Positions 18,454 through 26,931 of a stretch of DNA of 64,000 nucleotides are shown here, piece after piece (the first letter of the stretch is position 1; every line of letters starts with the position of its first letter). This stretch comes from Senegalia massiliensis (GTDB lineage: Bacteria; Bacillota; Clostridia; Tissierellales; SIT17): the NCBI RefSeq assembly GCF_900626135.1, contig NZ_LR130786.1:186001-250000 (forward strand), read 5' to 3'. Both the position numbers and the translations under genes were made by a program. The notes below the pieces were generated by a model. The model had not been told where the DNA came from and did not search any database. It saw nothing but the letters and a program-made list of their open reading frames with translations.

Positions 18454-20223
18454 TTAAAAACTAAACTCAATAATTTCTTTCACCTTAAAAGGGTAATCCG
18501 TTATTATACCATCAATATCATATTTTAAAACTTCTTTAATATCTGTTTCACTATTAACAGTATATACCCATATTTTTCTATTATTATCTCTAGCATGTCT
18601 TACAATTTTATTAGAAAGCATATTTTGATCAATTGTATAAAAATCTACATCTAAATAAGATAAGTCCCCTGCTGCAATATACATCACTTGACCTATTTTT
18701 ATATTTGGATTTAAATCTCTTACTATTTTTAGAAGTCTATTGTCAAAAGATTGTATATATACACTATCTACCATATTATTCTTTTCTATTATCTCTATAG
18801 TTTTTCTTACTAGCTCTTTTTTAGGACCATAAGATTTTAATTCAACTATTACATTCATCTTACCTTTTACTTCCTTTAATGCTTCATCTAATGTAGGAAT
18901 TTTTTCTCCTTCATATTCATTGGAATATGAAGAGCCTATATCAACTTTAGATAACTCATTATAATTAAGTTGAGATACACTTTCACTTAAGCCTGCAAGT
19001 CTTCTAAGACTTATATCATGGTATAACACTACTTCTTTATCTTTTGTGAGTTGTACATCAACTTCTATATAATTGATCTCTTTAGTTAACGCTGTTCTTA
19101 TTGCGCTAAGGGAATTCTCAGGAGTAGTTACAGTATTGCTCCTATGAGCAGCTATCATAATATCTCGACCTAGATATATAGTTTCTTTATTAAAAAAGTA
19201 ATTCACATTAAATGTAATTGTAATAGCTATAAATAATATAAAAGTTAATATATATCTTTTATTATATATAATCTTATAAAATCTTTTTTCCATATTTTTG
19301 AATTTGTCATTTCTATATGCATTTAAAGTATCACTAACATTTGATGTAAAACTTTGTATGCGTGAATAATACAGTCTAGTTAAAAATATTACGTTTGTAG
19401 GTACGAACATAGATAAAAATATATAGGTTATATAACTTGAAAAAGTTATAAATAATTCATCTATATAATTACTATCTATTATTGACCCAAGTTTATTAGC
19501 TATAAATGTAATAAAAGACACTATCAAAAAACCAGAGAATAAAACTAATCCATTGTATAAAATTAGTTTTAAAAATATTTTTATTTCTCTATCATCAGTT
19601 AATTTCCAACTGTGCTTTATTGATTTTAATATTGTTTTATTTTCAATAATAATAGCATGGAAAGTAAAAATCAGTCTTAAAAAAATATATAATACTGAAA
19701 CTAAAATTGAAATATATATAACTAAATCAAATTTAGAATTTATAATACTTCTTCTTACATACAATGGCAAATTTAAATCTTTAGCTAAAACATTTGAAAT
19801 AGGTAATTCTACAAATGGTGTTAATAAAAGCAATAAAAGAACGAGAGGCAAAATACCTAAGCTTAACATCCTAGGTATTTTAATAACAGTAGTTACAAAT
19901 GAATTCAATATAGATATATCTTTACCAAAATATTGTTTTTGTGATATTGTAATTAATACTCCATATTCAATAAATATAAAAATAATAAATAATATAGAAA
20001 TAAATATTAATCCAATTATCCCTTCGTATGAAAGAACTGTTTTAAACACATCACTATTAATTAATGATCTAGAACCTATTTTAATTAATAACCTTCCAAC
20101 TATATATGAAATAATAGGGACAAATAAAAAAGAAGTTATTATAGTATGTATAATTTCAAATAAAATATATTTCTTATAAACTTTCTTAAAATCTTTAAAA
20201 CTATTTTTAAACATTCTGATCAT
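18454..20223 (-). CDS. glycerophosphodiester phosphodiesterase with N-terminal membrane domain
   Basis: A 589-residue protein. Residues 1-340 contain about eight hydrophobic segments like the GPDPase membrane domain. Residues about 345-585 are the GDPD barrel with AAHRSNTVTTPENS (catalytic His and metal Glu), INYIEVDVQLTKD (metal residues) and LYHDISLRRL (second catalytic His). It hydrolyses glycerophosphodiesters to glycerol-3-phosphate and an alcohol, probably on lipid or teichoic acid fragments given its membrane anchoring. It precedes degV by 64 bases. Confidence 0.9.
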   Translation of the reverse strand: MIRMFKNSFKDFKKVYKKYILFEIIHTIITSFLFVPIISYIVGRLLIKIGSRSLINSDVFKTVLSYEGIIGLIFISILFIIFIFIEYGVLITISQKQYFGKDISILNSFVTTVIKIPRMLSLGILPLVLLLLLLTPFVELPISNVLAKDLNLPLYVRRSIINSKFDLVIYISILVSVLYIFLRLIFTFHAIIIENKTILKSIKHSWKLTDDREIKIFLKLILYNGLVLFSGFLIVSFITFIANKLGSIIDSNYIDELFITFSSYITYIFLSMFVPTNVIFLTRLYYSRIQSFTSNVSDTLNAYRNDKFKNMEKRFYKIIYNKRYILTFILFIAITITFNVNYFFNKETIYLGRDIMIAAHRSNTVTTPENSLSAIRTALTKEINYIEVDVQLTKDKEVVLYHDISLRRLAGLSESVSQLNYNELSKVDIGSSYSNEYEGEKIPTLDEALKEVKGKMNVIVELKSYGPKKELVRKTIEIIEKNNMVDSVYIQSFDNRLLKIVRDLNPNIKIGQVMYIAAGDLSYLDVDFYTIDQNMLSNKIVRHARDNNRKIWVYTVNSETDIKEVLKYDIDGIITDYPFKVKEIIEFSF

Positions 20224-20298
20224 AAAATTTCATTCCTTTAACTTTAAAAATATAATATATTATATTCCAATTATAAAGAATAATTTACTTTTATAGAG

Positions 20299-20334
20299 AA
20301 AAGGCAATTGGAATATAAAAGTCCAATTGCCTTA
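20299..20334 (-). terminator. terminator of the lipoprotein gene
   Basis: AAGGCAATTGGA and its complement form a 12-bp stem around a nine-base loop, followed on the minus strand by TTTTCT. It is placed immediately after the lipoprotein stop codon. Confidence 0.8.
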
Positions 20335-20336
20335 TT

Positions 20337-20930
20337 TTATTCTTGTGCTTTTATTTCTCCTGTAACTTCACTTTCTGTTTCTAGTGTAAAAGAATTTTTA
20401 TATTCTTCAGTAGAAAAATATAAATTCCCATCTATCTTTGCATCTGATAATGTAAATCCATCAGATTCAACATATACATCACCTACAAAAGTTCCACCTT
20501 GAAAATTAGTATTTGGACTTTTGATTGTTAATTTTGGAGCTGTTATTGTGAATCTATCAGTAATGTTACGATCTTCATCTTGTGTATAAGGAGCTAACTT
20601 ACGATATAATTCATTCTCAGAATCTCCTTTATCATAAAATTCTCCTTCTACTACTAAATCTTCTTCAAAAGTTAAATCATTTAATGTTGCTATTATCCAA
20701 GTACCATCAGCACTAATAGCTTCTTTAAAGGCAGATTCTTCATTTACTATAGATGGAGTAGTTGTAGCATCTGTATCTTCATCTACTGTATCTTTATCTG
20801 TTGCACCTTCATCTTCTACAGGTGTTTGTTCATCTTGCACATCATCTGTTGTATCATTATTATCATCTCCACAACCAGATAAAAGTGCAACTGCCAACAC
20901 TAATGATATTAATAACGCTTTAATCTTCAA
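20337..20930 (-). CDS. acidic lipoprotein of unknown function
   Basis: A 197-residue lipoprotein starting at a TTG behind GGAGGAG. The signal peptide ends in the lipobox LLSGC (Cys20). Residues 21-60 are a highly acidic Asp/Thr/Glu linker. Residues 65-197 are a beta-rich domain with repeated short strands (LTIKSPNTNFQGGTFVGDVY, FTLSDAKIDGNLYF) suggestive of a right-handed beta-helix or bactofilin-like stack. Function unknown. Monocistronic, with its own terminator. Confidence 0.65.
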   Translation of the reverse strand: MKIKALLISLVLAVALLSGCGDDNNDTTDDVQDEQTPVEDEGATDKDTVDEDTDATTTPSIVNEESAFKEAISADGTWIIATLNDLTFEEDLVVEGEFYDKGDSENELYRKLAPYTQDEDRNITDRFTITAPKLTIKSPNTNFQGGTFVGDVYVESDGFTLSDAKIDGNLYFSTEEYKNSFTLETESEVTGEIKAQE

Positions 20931-21109
20931 TTTAAAACTCCTCCTTTGTCATTTTAAACTTACTAATTATACTACCCAATTACATTAATTTTAAAACGTA
21001 TTGATTACTATATTTTAATATTAATTTTATAACTTTATAAATAAGTAATATTAATAATAAAATCTAATGATAATGAGAATACATATAAGTAAAAAATTAG
21101 CGTTATAAA

Positions 21110-22324
21110 TTAAAAAAGTAGATTATAAAGAGTCCACATTCCTAATCCAAATGTAACAACTACTGAAATCATTCCCATAACATTTTGAAAAATATTATTT
21201 TTATATTTACCTAAAGTTTTATTATTAGATGTAATTACAAATAATATAGCAATAAAAGGTAGAAAAAAACCACTAGTTGCTTGGGCAAAAATAATAATCT
21301 GAGTTGGGCGTGCACCAAACATAGCAAATAATGTTCCAATTACAACAGCAATAACTGATACTATTTTTATCCTAAAATCGTTTTCTTTATTCCATTTAAA
21401 TAATTTACCATAAATAATTCCTGTCATATATGGAGTAGCTATTGAAGAAGATAATCCTGCAAATACCAAACCAAAAGAACCAAAAATCCTCGCCCAATTT
21501 CCTAAAATTGGCTCAAGAGATTTTGAAAATACTAGAGGTGTATCTACTATAATACCAGATTGGTATAAAAGAGAAGATGTCACAATAATTAAAGATAAGG
21601 TCATTAATACTCCTAAAGATACATTGAGTTTTGTATCAAAATATGAATCTTTTAAATCTTCTTCATTAGTCCATTTATCTGAACTTGCAACTGAATGAAA
21701 AACTAAATTAACTGCAATTATAGTAGTCCCAATTAATGCAATAGTATTAACAATCCCTCCTGATGGAACTGTAGGTATAAAACCTTTTAATATATCTTGT
21801 ATATTTGGTCTTACAATAATTGCAGTAATTATAAAAATAATACCCATTGCTGCAACAAAAAATTTCATTATAGTTTCAATAATTTTAGGAGTAGTAAATA
21901 TTATTGCTATAATACATAAAAGACCCATAATTAAAGCAGATAACCATGTAGGTAGTTTAAATATGTCACTAAATCCTGATGTTGCACCTATTAAGTTCCC
22001 TGCTTCAAATCCTAAAGCAGTAAGCCCCATTACAATTGCAAATAAACCAATCACAAGTATCTTCCACATCTTACTTGCTGGCAATAATTCTAAACTTGCT
22101 TCAATAATATTTTTATTTGCTATTGTGGCTAACCTTGAAGCCATATTCATAATAATAAATAGTGAAACACCTGAGAATACAACTGCCCATAGCAAAGCAT
22201 ATCCAAATTCCACTCCAGCATTAGTAGCAGTTGTAATTGTACCAGGACCTACAAAAGCACTAGTAATAACTGCAGCAGGTCCTGCAGCTTTAATTTTTTG
22301 AATTAATGTTTTCTTTTTTTTCAT
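21110..22324 (-). CDS. Nramp-family metal transporter with altered metal-site motifs
   Basis: A 404-residue membrane protein with 11 predicted helices and the overall Nramp plan. In helix 1 the family motif DPGN is replaced by GPGT (about residue 25). In helix 6, where Nramps have MPHN, this protein reads LVFHSVASSD. The Asp, Asn and Met that ligate Mn or Fe are therefore missing, as in the divergent Nramp-related Mg or other-substrate branch. An AAGGAG site selects the ATG giving MKKKKTLIQK; the frame extends 19 codons further up. It is not safe to call this MntH. Confidence 0.75.
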   Translation of the reverse strand: MKKKKTLIQKIKAAGPAAVITSAFVGPGTITTATNAGVEFGYALLWAVVFSGVSLFIIMNMASRLATIANKNIIEASLELLPASKMWKILVIGLFAIVMGLTALGFEAGNLIGATSGFSDIFKLPTWLSALIMGLLCIIAIIFTTPKIIETIMKFFVAAMGIIFIITAIIVRPNIQDILKGFIPTVPSGGIVNTIALIGTTIIAVNLVFHSVASSDKWTNEEDLKDSYFDTKLNVSLGVLMTLSLIIVTSSLLYQSGIIVDTPLVFSKSLEPILGNWARIFGSFGLVFAGLSSSIATPYMTGIIYGKLFKWNKENDFRIKIVSVIAVVIGTLFAMFGARPTQIIIFAQATSGFFLPFIAILFVITSNNKTLGKYKNNIFQNVMGMISVVVTFGLGMWTLYNLLF

Positions 22325-22450
22325 CTCTTTCTCCTTGTACAATATTTTCAAACCTTTACTAAATAAATTAATTAAAAACAATAAAAATTTTTCTGTATTT
22401 ATAAAATAGCTATAATGTTTTCGGACGTTTAATACATAAAATATATTATT

Positions 22451-22487
22451 AAAAATGGTTTAAGAAATATTTCTTAAACCATTTTTA
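22451..22487 (-). terminator. terminator of the catabolic cluster
   Basis: AAAATGGTTTAAGAAAT and its complement form a perfect stem with A/T flanks right after the last gene of the minus-strand cluster. Confidence 0.8.
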
Positions 22488-22490
22488 AAT

Positions 22491-23708
22491 TTATAAGATT
22501 CCATAAACAATACTCCCATTAAACATTACTGCTTTTCTTTTTGGAATTCGTGCTATAGCTTCAGCTGATGATTCGCAATCTATAAATACCATATCCGCTT
22601 TATCTCCAACTTTTGGCCAATTAATACTACCATATTTATCTAATGGCATTTTGCCTCTAGTTATAAATCCTAATGCTCTAGAAAGTGAGTATTCATCAAT
22701 CCAGCCAAATTTTTCTGCCATTCTACTTGCTCTCTGTAACAAATCACCTGTTCCAAAGGGAGACCAATGATCATTTATATTGTCATTTACTACGTTTATA
22801 TTTACTCCACGTTCGTATAATAATGATAAAGGAGGAGATGATACATCAATAGGTGAAGTAGAAGATATAGTAATATCTAAATATTTCAATTTTTCTATTA
22901 AAGGATTTATTTCTTTTATAGATAACTCACCTAATCCATAAGCATGACTTACTGTTACTCTTCCATTCCATTTAGCCTTTTCTACAAAATCAGCTAATCT
23001 TTCCATAGTATATAAACAGATATATCCAGGTTCATGTAAATGTATATCAACATCACTATCAAATTCTACAGCAATATCCATCATTTTTTCTAATGAACCA
23101 TTAATATTATTATCTATTGTAGCTGGATCTAGCCCCCCTACAACTTCTACACCACTTCTCATAGCTTCTTTCATTGCCTTTATAGAATTACTTCTTAATA
23201 ATCCATGTTGAGGAAATGCTACCATTTCATGAGTTAATTTGTCACTATAATCTTCTAGTGCCTTTTTTACAATTTCAATATTTTTTATTCCAGTTATAGG
23301 ATCTACATTACCTTGAACTCTAGCATGAGTAACACCATTTGATGTAATTAAATCTAATAGCTTTTTAGCTCTATACTCAGTATGTGGTAAAAAATCTTCT
23401 AAAAATTCTTCTTCTTCCTTTATTCTATGGAATACACTTTTAAAAGGAGTACTTGCCTTCCAAGGGCCCCCGTAGTGTCCTTTATCTAAGTGAATATGCA
23501 TGTCTGCAAAGGAAGGCAAAGCAAGACTTCCTTTTACATCTATTACATCTACATCACATTTTTCACTTATATAATTTTCTATTTTTTTGATTACACCATT
23601 TTCTATTAAAAAATTTTTATTTTCAGTATTTGTATCTATTATTTCTCCATTTTCCTTTTCAAAACCTTTTTCTATTAAGACATTCTTTAACCAGAATTTC
23701 TTTTTCAT
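22491..23708 (-). CDS. CodA-like amidohydrolase / deaminase (first of two)
   Basis: A 405-residue amidohydrolase of the cytosine deaminase branch. Metal motif HIHLDKG is near residue 71, HLHEPGY near 223, SHAYGLGE near 255, and the conserved region DINDHWSPFGTGDL near 315. Relatives deaminate cytosine, isocytosine, creatinine or oxidised bases. The substrate here is unknown. It is the last gene of a cluster with FdrA, a DUF1116 protein and a second CodA-like enzyme, and differs from that paralogue clearly, so the two probably act on different intermediates. Confidence 0.8.
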   Translation of the reverse strand: MKKKFWLKNVLIEKGFEKENGEIIDTNTENKNFLIENGVIKKIENYISEKCDVDVIDVKGSLALPSFADMHIHLDKGHYGGPWKASTPFKSVFHRIKEEEEFLEDFLPHTEYRAKKLLDLITSNGVTHARVQGNVDPITGIKNIEIVKKALEDYSDKLTHEMVAFPQHGLLRSNSIKAMKEAMRSGVEVVGGLDPATIDNNINGSLEKMMDIAVEFDSDVDIHLHEPGYICLYTMERLADFVEKAKWNGRVTVSHAYGLGELSIKEINPLIEKLKYLDITISSTSPIDVSSPPLSLLYERGVNINVVNDNINDHWSPFGTGDLLQRASRMAEKFGWIDEYSLSRALGFITRGKMPLDKYGSINWPKVGDKADMVFIDCESSAEAIARIPKRKAVMFNGSIVYGIL

Positions 23709-23728
23709 ATTTACACTTCCTTGTAAAA

Positions 23729-24976
23729 TTAGTCTGCAATTTCACTAAATTTCACTAAAGATTTTACAAAACAATCCATTGGTGCTTCTACAATACCTGC
23801 TCCCACTTGACCAATTCCAGGCTCTTTATGTGCCATACCTGTATTTATTGTAGGTAATATTCCAAGTTCTACAACTTTTCTAATATCAATACCTATTGGA
23901 GCTCCTGCAAAATCCATGTTTGGCATTTGGAAAGTATTACTCTTATCTAATGTTATTTCCCACATGTCTCTCGTATAATTTAAAGCAGCTTCTGAAGAAT
24001 CAGCACCTACAAATCTAACTACAGCTGGTGCAGCCCCCATAGTAAATCCACCTAATCCTATTGTTTCAAGTATTGTACTATCTCCTATATCTGGATTTGC
24101 ATCTTCTTCTGAATAACCTGGGAAATACAATCCTTTAGGCATTTTAACTGGAGCTTCAAACCACTCTTCACCAAGTCCACTTACTTTTATTCCAAAATTA
24201 GTTCCATTTCTACTCATTGCTGTAACTAATGTACATCCTTCTATCCCTTTCACTGGATCCATCATAGCTTTTCCAGCTGCCATTGCAAGATTTAAAAAGA
24301 ATTGTTCATTACCAGTAATAAATGATGTTATTTTTTCTAACTCATTCTTATCATCAAGAACTTTTACCATAGTAGGTATTATTGCTTTACCAAATAATAA
24401 AGATGCAGCAATATTTCTTTGGTGCATTTCATCACCCATTGCAAGTGCTTGTGACATCATTACTCTTAAATTTATTGGTCCTGTTTCTTCTATTGCTTTT
24501 TTCATAGCTGGGGCTAAACTTTTTTCCATCCAATCAAGTCTTTCTATTACTTCATCTCCATTAGCTCCAAATCTCATTACCTTTCCAAGACCTTCATTTA
24601 ATGTACAGTATGCATAGTTTCCATAAGTCTCATTTTTAACTTCATATAAAGGCATTGAATAACTTATCATACCAGTCATAGGCCCTACAGCACCCATGCT
24701 ATGATTAGATACAAACTTAATTCCACCATTTTCAATTAATTTTATTGCTTCTTCATCACTTTCTGCTAATCTTTCATATTTAACAGCACCTATAATAGCT
24801 CCTTTTAAAGGACCTGTCATATCTTTCCATTCAATCGGTGGACCAGCATGACCTATAACATTTTTCTCCATTCCAGGTAGCACATCTTTAGCATATTTTA
24901 TATCAACTAATACAGGCTGACCTTCCTGCATTCTTTTAATACCTTCTTCATTTGCTTTATTAATATCAAATTTCAT
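23729..24976 (-). CDS. DUF1116 protein, AllG/YlbE-like carbamoyltransferase subunit
   Basis: A 415-residue protein that matches Escherichia coli YlbE (now AllG) along its length. Conserved stretches include GHAGPPIEW, MTGPLKGAIIGA, AVGPMTGMIS, YCTLNEGLGKVMRFG, MGDEMHQRN and GMAHKEPGIGQVGAG. In E. coli AllG works with AllF (FdrA) and AllH (YlbF) as an oxamate carbamoyltransferase in anaerobic allantoin breakdown. Here it lies directly after FdrA and a 56-residue protein. No AllH/DUF2877 gene is present in the window. Confidence 0.88.
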   Translation of the reverse strand: MKFDINKANEEGIKRMQEGQPVLVDIKYAKDVLPGMEKNVIGHAGPPIEWKDMTGPLKGAIIGAVKYERLAESDEEAIKLIENGGIKFVSNHSMGAVGPMTGMISYSMPLYEVKNETYGNYAYCTLNEGLGKVMRFGANGDEVIERLDWMEKSLAPAMKKAIEETGPINLRVMMSQALAMGDEMHQRNIAASLLFGKAIIPTMVKVLDDKNELEKITSFITGNEQFFLNLAMAAGKAMMDPVKGIEGCTLVTAMSRNGTNFGIKVSGLGEEWFEAPVKMPKGLYFPGYSEEDANPDIGDSTILETIGLGGFTMGAAPAVVRFVGADSSEAALNYTRDMWEITLDKSNTFQMPNMDFAGAPIGIDIRKVVELGILPTINTGMAHKEPGIGQVGAGIVEAPMDCFVKSLVKFSEIAD

Positions 24977-24997
24977 ATCCTATTTCCTCCTAGTAAT

Positions 24998-25168
24998 TTA
25001 TTTAAGTTTATTCAATATTTCTATTAATTTAGGATCTCCACCTGCAGGTGGTTTCCATTCTACTTGTATTGTTGTTATTTCTTGATCTTTATTTGCTTCA
25101 TAGAATGTTTCTAATCCAATATTAGCAATTTTAAGTTCTTTTCCAAATAAATCATTCACCTTAGCCAT
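24998..25168 (-). CDS. 56-residue protein between FdrA and DUF1116, PPAGG motif
   Basis: A 57-codon frame reading MAKVNDLFGKELKIANIGLE and later VEWKPPAGGDPKLIEILNK. It is preceded by an AGGAGG site that overlaps the end of the FdrA gene by one base and is followed 21 bases later by the DUF1116 gene. From memory, a similar segment is found at the N terminus of longer DUF1116 proteins, so it is probably a detached subunit or domain of the same complex. Easily missed because of its length. Confidence 0.8.
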   Translation of the reverse strand: MAKVNDLFGKELKIANIGLETFYEANKDQEITTIQVEWKPPAGGDPKLIEILNKLK

Positions 25169-25169
25169 A

Positions 25170-26741
25170 TTATTTGCCTCCTAAATTACGAGATTTATTT
25201 ATAATTAAAGATGCAATTCTAGCTGCTTGAGCATTACTTTCCATAACGATAACTCCAGCGTCTTTAAGTTTTTTCTCTTGTTCTTCAAAGTCTTGTATAT
25301 CTTTATCTGTACCACATATTGATGATATGAAAGTTATATGTCTTCCATCTTTTTCTGATATTTGTCTAGCTTTTTCAATAGCTTTAACAGCTTCACCAGC
25401 TGGATCTTCATGTGAGCCATATCCTAATACTACATCTAATAATATAACTGATACTTCATTATCTTTAGCCTCTTCTTCTATTCTATCCACTCTAAGTCTT
25501 GGATCAATCATTGGATGAGGTCTACCATCAGTGAAGTAGTCATCTCCCATATCTAAGAATGTATTTTTTTCACTTATATCAACATTATTTAGTTCTTTTG
25601 TACCTTTAAGTGATATATTAGAATATATATTATCAACATCTTTCTTTACTATAAGCATACCTTCATAAGCAAGAGTTCCACCAGTGTATAAAGCTCTTAT
25701 ATATTTTTGTTCATCTTTTTTAGATGCTATTTCCTTTTCTACAATTTTAGTGATTTCTTCATCACTCATATCAAATATTACATTTTGGTATTCTTCTCCT
25801 TTAGAAGCATTAACAGCCATAACTGCAGCATCTTCTAATGTTTCAGCAAATATAGCTTTACTATCTTTAACTAATTCAGGATCCCCACCTAGAAAACAAG
25901 CTATTACTGGTTTATTTATAGATTCAACTCTATCTAGTATCTTTTTCATAACATTCTCTGCTGGTGGTTTTGATACAAGAAGAATAACTTCTGTTTCATC
26001 ATCTTCTGCTAATGCATCTATACCAACCATCATCATTTTACCACCAACTTGTTCTTTCAAGTCACGTCCACCTGTTCCAAGGCCTTGTGATAAACCTGCA
26101 CCTTTTTTATCAATTATACAACTTGTTTCTTGAAGTCCAGTACCTGATGCTGCCACCATACCTATATTACCTCTATTAATAACATTAGCAAAACCTAATG
26201 CAGCTCCATTTATTATAGCTGTACCACAATCAGGTCCCATCATTAATAAACCTTTTTCTATAGCTTTATCCTTCAATTCAATCTCATCTGTTATAGATAC
26301 ATTATCACTAAATAATAATACATTTAAATCATTATCTAGAGCTTTTTCAACTTCTGCCCTTGCATATTTACCAGGTATAGATATAACTGTAAAATTTAAT
26401 CCATTTATTTTTTCTATCGCTGTATCTAATGTCTTAACTTTTAATTCACCACTTATAGATGCATTATTTTTCTTGTTAAGTTGATTTTCCACTTCATCAA
26501 TTACCATTTGTGCTCTTTCTTCATCTTCAGCTATAACTCCAATTATCATATCGTTTGAATCTGAGTCTAAATTTTCCTCTAATAGTAATCCTGAATCTTT
26601 CATTAAGTTCTTATTATAGTCTGTGCCCATCATAACTGCAGCATTTTTAACTCCATCCATTGATGAAATTTTACTTGAAATAGTCATTAATGTTACTGAA
26701 TCATAATAAGAATTTTCTTTTATAAAATTCTTAGTAATCAT
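25170..26741 (-). CDS. fdrA: FdrA (AllF-like), acyl-CoA-synthetase-fold subunit of a carbamoyltransferase
   Basis: A 523-residue FdrA protein with succinyl-CoA-synthetase-alpha-like folds: SYYDSVTLM near the N terminus, MMGPDCGTAIINGAALGF near residue 195, AASGTGLQE, GGRDLKEQVGG, and RPHPMIDPRLR with GYGSHEDPAGEA in the C-terminal part. A GGGAGGT site selects the ATG giving MITKNFIKEN. In E. coli FdrA is AllF of the oxamate carbamoyltransferase. It heads an operon with the 56-residue protein, the DUF1116 protein and a CodA-like amidohydrolase. Confidence 0.9.
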   Translation of the reverse strand: MITKNFIKENSYYDSVTLMTISSKISSMDGVKNAAVMMGTDYNKNLMKDSGLLLEENLDSDSNDMIIGVIAEDEERAQMVIDEVENQLNKKNNASISGELKVKTLDTAIEKINGLNFTVISIPGKYARAEVEKALDNDLNVLLFSDNVSITDEIELKDKAIEKGLLMMGPDCGTAIINGAALGFANVINRGNIGMVAASGTGLQETSCIIDKKGAGLSQGLGTGGRDLKEQVGGKMMMVGIDALAEDDETEVILLVSKPPAENVMKKILDRVESINKPVIACFLGGDPELVKDSKAIFAETLEDAAVMAVNASKGEEYQNVIFDMSDEEITKIVEKEIASKKDEQKYIRALYTGGTLAYEGMLIVKKDVDNIYSNISLKGTKELNNVDISEKNTFLDMGDDYFTDGRPHPMIDPRLRVDRIEEEAKDNEVSVILLDVVLGYGSHEDPAGEAVKAIEKARQISEKDGRHITFISSICGTDKDIQDFEEQEKKLKDAGVIVMESNAQAARIASLIINKSRNLGGK

Positions 26742-26884
26742 AAATTTACCTCCCAATTTATATTTAATAATTAACAATAATTTGTTTTTTAAAAAAACCT
26801 TTTCTTAAATGTATATACTAAAGGTATAAATAACCCTATATTCATATTATAAAATTTCCACCTATAACTCACACTATCAAGGTG

Positions 26885-26916
26885 CATAAAATAAATAAAA
26901 ATTATTGTGCAAAATG
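26885..26916 (-). promoter_or_regulatory. candidate activator site upstream of fdrA, shared with the permease gene
   Basis: On the plus strand GTGCA is followed 18 bases later by TTGTGCA, within the ten-base string TTATTGTGCA. The same ten-base string with a second upstream TGTGCA occurs before the permease gene at the other end of the cluster. It lies about 145-175 bases before the fdrA start. Binding by the PucR-type regulator encoded next door is inference. Confidence 0.4.
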
Positions 26917-26931
26917 TATAAACTATTAAAT

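Noticed and set aside
19553-20179. 208-codon plus-strand frame
   Set aside because: Antisense to the membrane part of the GDPD gene, which has clear domains and a ribosome binding site; long antisense frames are common opposite membrane genes in AT-rich DNA.
21066-21084. GATAATGAGAAT sequence as a Fur box between the Nramp-like gene and the lipoprotein gene
   Set aside because: Only one half resembles the 7-1-7 site; the other half fits poorly and no promoter is well placed.
22400-22450. PurBox-like or metal-riboswitch sequence upstream of the Nramp-like gene
   Set aside because: TCCGAAAAC lacks the CCGAAC core, and none of the conserved blocks of Mn or Mg riboswitches are present.
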